Program-made: the position numbers and the translations under genes
Notes under the pieces: generated by a model
Told to the model about the DNA's origin: nothing
What the model saw: only the letters and a program-made list of their open reading frames with translations
Database searches by the model: none
NCBI GenBank assembly: GCA_024231695.1
Contig: JAAEQF010000817.1
Span: 1 to 45,597, forward strand
Direction: 5' to 3'
From: FCB group bacterium
Lineage (GTDB): Bacteria > Zixibacteria > MSB-5A5 > GN15 > JAAZOE01
Length of the DNA: 45,597 nucleotides
Part shown: positions 41,789 to 45,597 of the stretch, in pieces
Numbering within the stretch: the stretch's first letter is position 1
Layout: every line of letters starts with the position of its first letter

Positions 41789-44548
41789 TTATTTCATTAA
41801 CACCATTTTCCGGGTAATACTGAAATCATTGGAAGTCAGACGGTAGAAATAGATACCGGAGGCCACCAGACGGTCTTCATTGGAGGTTCCATCCCAGGTG
41901 ACCGTATGCCGGCCGGTCGGATAGTTCCGATCAAGCAGGGTTTTGACACTTTGGCCCAGGAGATTAAACACCTCAAGTTTGACTCTTCCCGCCTGAGCCA
42001 TCGAAAATTGAATGGCTGTTGACGGGTTGAACGGGTTGGGGTAATTTTGATCAAGACTATATGTTGACGGCAATACGCCGTTTTCATCGTCGGTATCGGT
42101 CGGCGAAAAGAGCACCTGTGAGGCATAGACATTGAGCCCGTCGGCCCGCGCATCGGACCAGACAAAGACACCTCTGCCTCTGAAAGCGGCTGTCGCCGGT
42201 CTCTGCATAAAGGGTCCGCCGCCTGCAAAAACGGGGACATTGGATTCGATCGGAGCATATACCGGATCGAAAATCTGGCGGAAAGGCAGTTTTTGACCGG
42301 TACGATAATCGGACCAGGTCATTACCGCATAACCCTCTTCATTGAGATCCAGGTCGGCCACATCCGGTTTGGCGTCCATATTATCGGTCACTTCCACCGA
42401 AGCCAATCCGTTGGCGCCGATCGTATCGAGGACGACGTAAAACAGTTCTTGTCCCGTGGGTCCAAAACCCTGCCAAACCATGTAAAACAGCCCGTTGACT
42501 GATTGAGCATCAAATCCACCGATTTGATAATTGGCGTCAGGAGAGGAAAAGGTCAGGGCCTCGGCCACCACTCCGGCCGCATCGATCCGTTTGACCTCCA
42601 CCGTCGGCCCACCCGAAGCAAGACGATTGAGATAGGCCACGCTGAAATATCCGTCGCCGTCGGCCGATACTTTGGACATTTCCCCGATTTCCGCCGGGGC
42701 GGAAGGGCCGATCAGGAAATTATCGCCAAGTTTGATATTGTCGGCCGTGAATAATTGCCCGTAAATCTTAGGATTGCCTGATCGAGTATCGGTCCAGACC
42801 ACGAGAGTGGTGCTGTCGGAACTAATCGCGCATGAGGATTCGTAATGAACAGCGGCTCCGGCATAATCATCATTGACCACCATCTCATCGGTAAGATAGA
42901 CGTCGCGCAGAGTAAAGCGGCAGAATATGTTGCGGCCGCTGATGCCGTTCTCGCGCTCATCGGTCCAGCTGACGCAAGCTTTTTCGGCGCCCGAGGCTAC
43001 TGCCGGCTGTGATTGATAAGCGCCGGGGGCGTCAGTGTTAACCAGTCGATTGCCATCATAAAGCGTTTCGCCGACATATACACGTTGAAGCATAATATCG
43101 CCAGCGTCACGCCTCTTGTCGGTAAAGACCACTATCCATTCGAATTTATTAAAATGAGTCACCGCCGGTTCGATTGACGGAGAACCGGTGGAATCATCAT
43201 TGATCACAAAATCGGAATTGAGAACTGCGCCGGTTTCATCCAGAAACGCACCGTGAATGTCGGCCAGACCGGAAATCAGATCGGTCCAGATCACCCCGAC
43301 ATGTCCGGCATCATTACCGGTCACTGCCGAATTGAACCTTTGCAGACTGGTGCCGGAAACATCCAGCGGATCGCCGTCCTTGACCACGCCGGTCTGAAAA
43401 AGCTGTAGCTTGATAATATTTTCGGTTCCGTACATCGTCCATGAGGCCAAAAACAGATCGGTATTGCTCGTGCTCAAATCAAGTTCCCAGTTGGAGAACT
43501 GCGAACTTTGATTAGTCAGCAACACATTGGCGCCGGACGGGTCGCCCAAAGCGTCAATACTTTGTAAATAAATATTCTGGCCGTTGCGAAGATCAACCCA
43601 TCCGGCTAAAAAGCCGTCGGCGCTGCTGAAGGCGATCTCCGGCAGATAGCGAGCGGAATCGGAGGCCGAAACATCAGAAATCGAAATCTCAGGATCGTAA
43701 GCGGTACCGTTATCATCAAAAAGACGGAAATAGATATCGGCCAGAGCCAAACGATAATCTTCCCAGACAACAGCGATATCGCCATTATCCGCCGTAGCCA
43801 CTGCAGGCGACCAGTGCTTGTTCAAAGAACCGTCGCTATTGGCTGTCAGTTGATCCGTCGCCGGAGTGCCATCGGCGGCAAAAATACGAAAAGCTATATC
43901 TGTTCCAAAAGTGTAGTTTTCCCAGACCACTACCAGGCGGCCATCGGGAAGGCAGGCGGCGTCGAACTCACCGGCATATCCACCCAAAATAGTATCGGAA
44001 ACGAAAAAGACGGAGGTCAATTCTCCGCCAAGGGAATCAAAGCTGGCGGCCTGCAAAAAACCGTTGGCGTCTTCGCGCCAAACAACATAAAAGTTCCCAC
44101 TGGTATCGGCCGTAATAATCGGATTGGCCAGATTATAATTGTCACCGAGGATCAGGGAAATATTGTTTCCGATCGGAGAACCGTCGCTATCGAAAAGTTG
44201 GAGAAATATTCCGGTCGGGCCGAGCCGGTCATCCTCCCAGACAGCAGCCATCCGCCCGCCGGTCAAGGCGGCAATATCGGCTTTTCCCTGGTTGAAATTG
44301 GCTGGACCTTCCGTTTCGGAAATCAGCAAATCACCAAAATTTGTCTGCAACGCACCCATAAGCAGAGGCGGAAGGATTTCCGGCACTGTCGCCGGGACAA
44401 TCTGCTCAGAATGAATATATTCGAAATGAAGATTATTGCGAAATCCGGCGGGATCGGCAGAGGGAAGTCTGTCGGCTCCGGCCAAGCTAAAAAAGATAAC
44501 CGAGATTAATATGCTCGCCACAAAACACGGAAATTTTTTTCTGTTCAT
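41789..44548 (-). CDS. Large surface protein with propeller-like repeats and Por (type IX) C-terminal sorting tail
   Basis: 919 residues, signal peptide at 1-25. From about 75 to 800 there are ten or more repeats of a VVWxDxRxGxxDIYLQLFDxxGxP type (variants such as AVVWEDYRLALADIYFRLFD), likely a sialidase-like or other beta-propeller; no catalytic residues can be named. The last ~85 residues begin YPNPFNPSTAIQFSM, then GRVKLEVFNLLGQSVKTL, TVTWDG, ASGIYFYRL and a basic end RKMVLMK, the classic type IX (Por) sorting/FlgD-Ig-like domain, so export by T9SS is predicted. It lacks the dockerin pair of its neighbours. A promoter lies ~300 bases upstream. Confidence 0.88.
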   Translation of the reverse strand: MNRKKFPCFVASILISVIFFSLAGADRLPSADPAGFRNNLHFEYIHSEQIVPATVPEILPPLLMGALQTNFGDLLISETEGPANFNQGKADIAALTGGRMAAVWEDDRLGPTGIFLQLFDSDGSPIGNNISLILGDNYNLANPIITADTSGNFYVVWREDANGFLQAASFDSLGGELTSVFFVSDTILGGYAGEFDAACLPDGRLVVVWENYTFGTDIAFRIFAADGTPATDQLTANSDGSLNKHWSPAVATADNGDIAVVWEDYRLALADIYFRLFDDNGTAYDPEISISDVSASDSARYLPEIAFSSADGFLAGWVDLRNGQNIYLQSIDALGDPSGANVLLTNQSSQFSNWELDLSTSNTDLFLASWTMYGTENIIKLQLFQTGVVKDGDPLDVSGTSLQRFNSAVTGNDAGHVGVIWTDLISGLADIHGAFLDETGAVLNSDFVINDDSTGSPSIEPAVTHFNKFEWIVVFTDKRRDAGDIMLQRVYVGETLYDGNRLVNTDAPGAYQSQPAVASGAEKACVSWTDERENGISGRNIFCRFTLRDVYLTDEMVVNDDYAGAAVHYESSCAISSDSTTLVVWTDTRSGNPKIYGQLFTADNIKLGDNFLIGPSAPAEIGEMSKVSADGDGYFSVAYLNRLASGGPTVEVKRIDAAGVVAEALTFSSPDANYQIGGFDAQSVNGLFYMVWQGFGPTGQELFYVVLDTIGANGLASVEVTDNMDAKPDVADLDLNEEGYAVMTWSDYRTGQKLPFRQIFDPVYAPIESNVPVFAGGGPFMQRPATAAFRGRGVFVWSDARADGLNVYASQVLFSPTDTDDENGVLPSTYSLDQNYPNPFNPSTAIQFSMAQAGRVKLEVFNLLGQSVKTLLDRNYPTGRHTVTWDGTSNEDRLVASGIYFYRLTSNDFSITRKMVLMK

Positions 44549-44979
44549 ACGTCGGTCCCTGGCTTAGACAAGTTCACGATCTCAATGTGCAACTATTATG
44601 CCGGAACTATAATCCGGCGTTTCATTGGCGTTAGATTCTCTAAGGCGGTTCCCTTCTCGTTGACTACCAACAATTTGCCGTACAAACAAATAACGCGACC
44701 GAACCCCGATACGGTTATTTACTCCACGCAAAAATCTGCGTTCTGTAAATCGTTTGCATAATATGCAATTCCGGTTACGAAACCGAAGTATCTACCGGCC
44801 GGCGGTGGCGGGTAACTCATCGAGACGCACTTCAATCAGTGCCGTCGATTAAATATACCTAAAATACTTGAGTTGTCAAGCGGTTAGGCGAAACCACGGC
44901 CTGCATTTTATCGTAATTATAAGCAACGAAGGGCAACGGTTTTGCCACATAGAGCGTCAATATAGAGGAGATTGAAGAT
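44549..44979. other. Intergenic region between divergent genes
   Basis: 431 bases. Holds the minus-strand promoter at 44852-44879, which would give the surface protein mRNA a leader of about 300 bases. I see no gene or known RNA motif in that leader. On the + side, AGAGGAG precedes the ECF sigma gene; no clear promoter is visible for it. Confidence 0.5.
44852..44879 (-). promoter_or_regulatory. Promoter candidate for the surface protein/M23 unit
   Basis: Minus strand TTGACA (44879-44874), 16-nt spacer, TATATT (44857-44852). Confidence 0.5.
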
Positions 44980-45570
44980 ATGGAAACTCGGAGTCCAAAA
45001 ATGACCATGACTAAAGCCCAGGCTATCCCGGAAAAATACGCCCAGTACGCCGGCGACCTGCAAATTGCGCAGGAAATCGCCGCCGGGAATCGAGAACTGT
45101 TTCAGGACCTCTACAATCGCAATATTCACTCCCTCTTTAATTTGGCCCGGCGGATGACCGGAGCGGCAGCCGAAGCCGAGGATGTCGTTCAAGACGCTTT
45201 TATCCGCGCTTACCAAAAGATCAATCTCTTCGCCGGAAGATCAACCCTCTCCAGCTGGCTCTACCGCATCTGTATCAATGTCGGTTTGGAGCATCTGCGT
45301 AAGAAAAAAGGCACTTTCGAGGATATCAATGACAATAATTGCGGAACGGTTGAGCCAAACCAAAAGAAGGTGATCCTCAAACGCAAACTGGAAAAGGCTA
45401 TTCAAAAACTCCCCGCCGGTTGTCGGACGGTATTCGTTTTGCATGATATCGAGGGCTTCAATCATAGAGAAATCGCCGAACGGCTGATGCTGGCCGAAGG
45501 AACCTCCAAATCACAATTATTCAAAGCCCGGGCAACGTTGCGCCGGATTTTAACCGGACAGGGAGCCTGA
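44980..45570 (+). CDS. ECF-type RNA polymerase sigma factor
   Basis: 196 residues: region 2 (LYNRNIHSLFNLARRMTG, EAEDVVQDAFIRAYQKI, RSTLSSWLYRICINVGLEHLR) and region 4 (KLPAGCRTVFVLHDIEGFNHREIAERL, GTSKSQLFKARATLR), joined by a short linker, as in RpoE/ECF sigma factors. AGAGGAG is 9 nt before the ATG. The stop overlaps the region of a following start codon, as expected for a sigma/anti-sigma pair. It is divergent from the surface-protein unit and could control it, but no matching promoter motif was found. Confidence 0.93.
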   Translation: METRSPKMTMTKAQAIPEKYAQYAGDLQIAQEIAAGNRELFQDLYNRNIHSLFNLARRMTGAAAEAEDVVQDAFIRAYQKINLFAGRSTLSSWLYRICINVGLEHLRKKKGTFEDINDNNCGTVEPNQKKVILKRKLEKAIQKLPAGCRTVFVLHDIEGFNHREIAERLMLAEGTSKSQLFKARATLRRILTGQGA

Positions 45571-45571
45571 G

Positions 45572-45597
45572 ATGTTCCGCATTGGATACAAATGCCG
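45572..45597 (+). CDS. Start of the next gene, probably the anti-sigma factor (3' partial)
   Basis: ATG at 45572, directly after the sigma factor stop, with GGGAG 7 nt before it. Only MFRIGYKC is visible. Anti-sigma genes usually follow ECF sigma genes in this way; the product is inferred from position only. Confidence 0.5.

Noticed and set aside
43814-44509. A 231-codon open frame on the + strand opposite the surface repeat protein
   Set aside because: Lies fully inside the minus-strand gene, lacks a ribosome binding site and domain features.
1-45597. CRISPR arrays, tRNA or rRNA genes, prophage
   Set aside because: No regular direct repeats with spacers, no cloverleaf or rRNA-like stretches in the gaps, and no integrase, terminase or capsid genes were seen.

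Overview
The window looks like a contig from an uncultured Gram-negative bacterium of the FCB superphylum, most likely candidate phylum Zixibacteria or a close relative. This assignment is inferred from several traits: a complete-looking lipid A/Kdo gene block that includes a fused LpxC-FabZ protein; a short (284 aa) housekeeping sigma factor without region 1.1; a C-terminal type IX secretion (Por) sorting tail; and five secreted proteins that end in a very regular pair of dockerin-like calcium-loop repeats with the core NVGDAVYLINYVFK. No rRNA, tRNA, CRISPR array, integrase or transposase gene was seen.

Left end (1-5.4 kb, + strand): the 3' part of a thrombospondin-type-3-repeat/dockerin protein, a PQQ-type beta-propeller/dockerin protein and a cysteine-rich secreted dockerin protein, each probably its own unit with a hairpin behind it, then a class III PLP aminotransferase. 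A bidirectional terminator separates these from a minus-strand block (5.4-9.1 kb): cmk, plsC and rpsA, the last with an unusual acidic tail. A 770-bp spacer (9.1-9.9 kb) is packed with palindromic REP/MITE-like repeats.

9.9-20.5 kb (minus strand): a tightly overlapping envelope operon read as lpxC-fabZ, lpxA, a Gfo/Idh/MocA oxidoreductase, lpxB, waaA, lpxK, nadB, guaA. A promoter is visible upstream and a PTS EIIA-Ntr gene precedes it. It makes acylated UDP-GlcNAc, the lipid A disaccharide, its 4'-phosphate and Kdo addition. NAD and GMP synthesis genes ride at the end.

20.7-31.3 kb (+ strand): aspS, phoH, a 7TM-HD phosphodiesterase, ybeY and a CNNM/CorC transporter form one coupled unit. A very good sigma-70 promoter then drives an HtrA/Deg protease followed by rpoD. 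An mscS channel follows a strong terminator. 31.3-37.6 kb (minus strand): acpS-pyrE-outer membrane barrel; a Roadblock-like protein downstream of nrdJ (B12-dependent ribonucleotide reductase); and, upstream of nrdJ, an RHH protein and a sigma-region-4-like/zinc-finger protein. The nrdJ upstream region is the most interesting non-coding part. It has two NrdR-like boxes exactly 32 bp apart, a perfect DnaA box overlapping one of them, a structured leader with attenuator-like alternative hairpins, and a 42-codon small ORF just before nrdJ.

Right end (37.9-45.6 kb): a CPBP membrane protease (+), then on the minus strand a 919-residue surface repeat protein with a Por-type tail and two paralogous M23 peptidases with dockerin pairs, and finally an ECF sigma factor (+) with the first codons of a probable anti-sigma gene at the edge. 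No single dramatic new system is evident. The best candidates for new biology are the nrdJ control region with its two neighbouring regulators, the dockerin-tagged exoproteome, and the dehydrogenase embedded in the lipid A operon.
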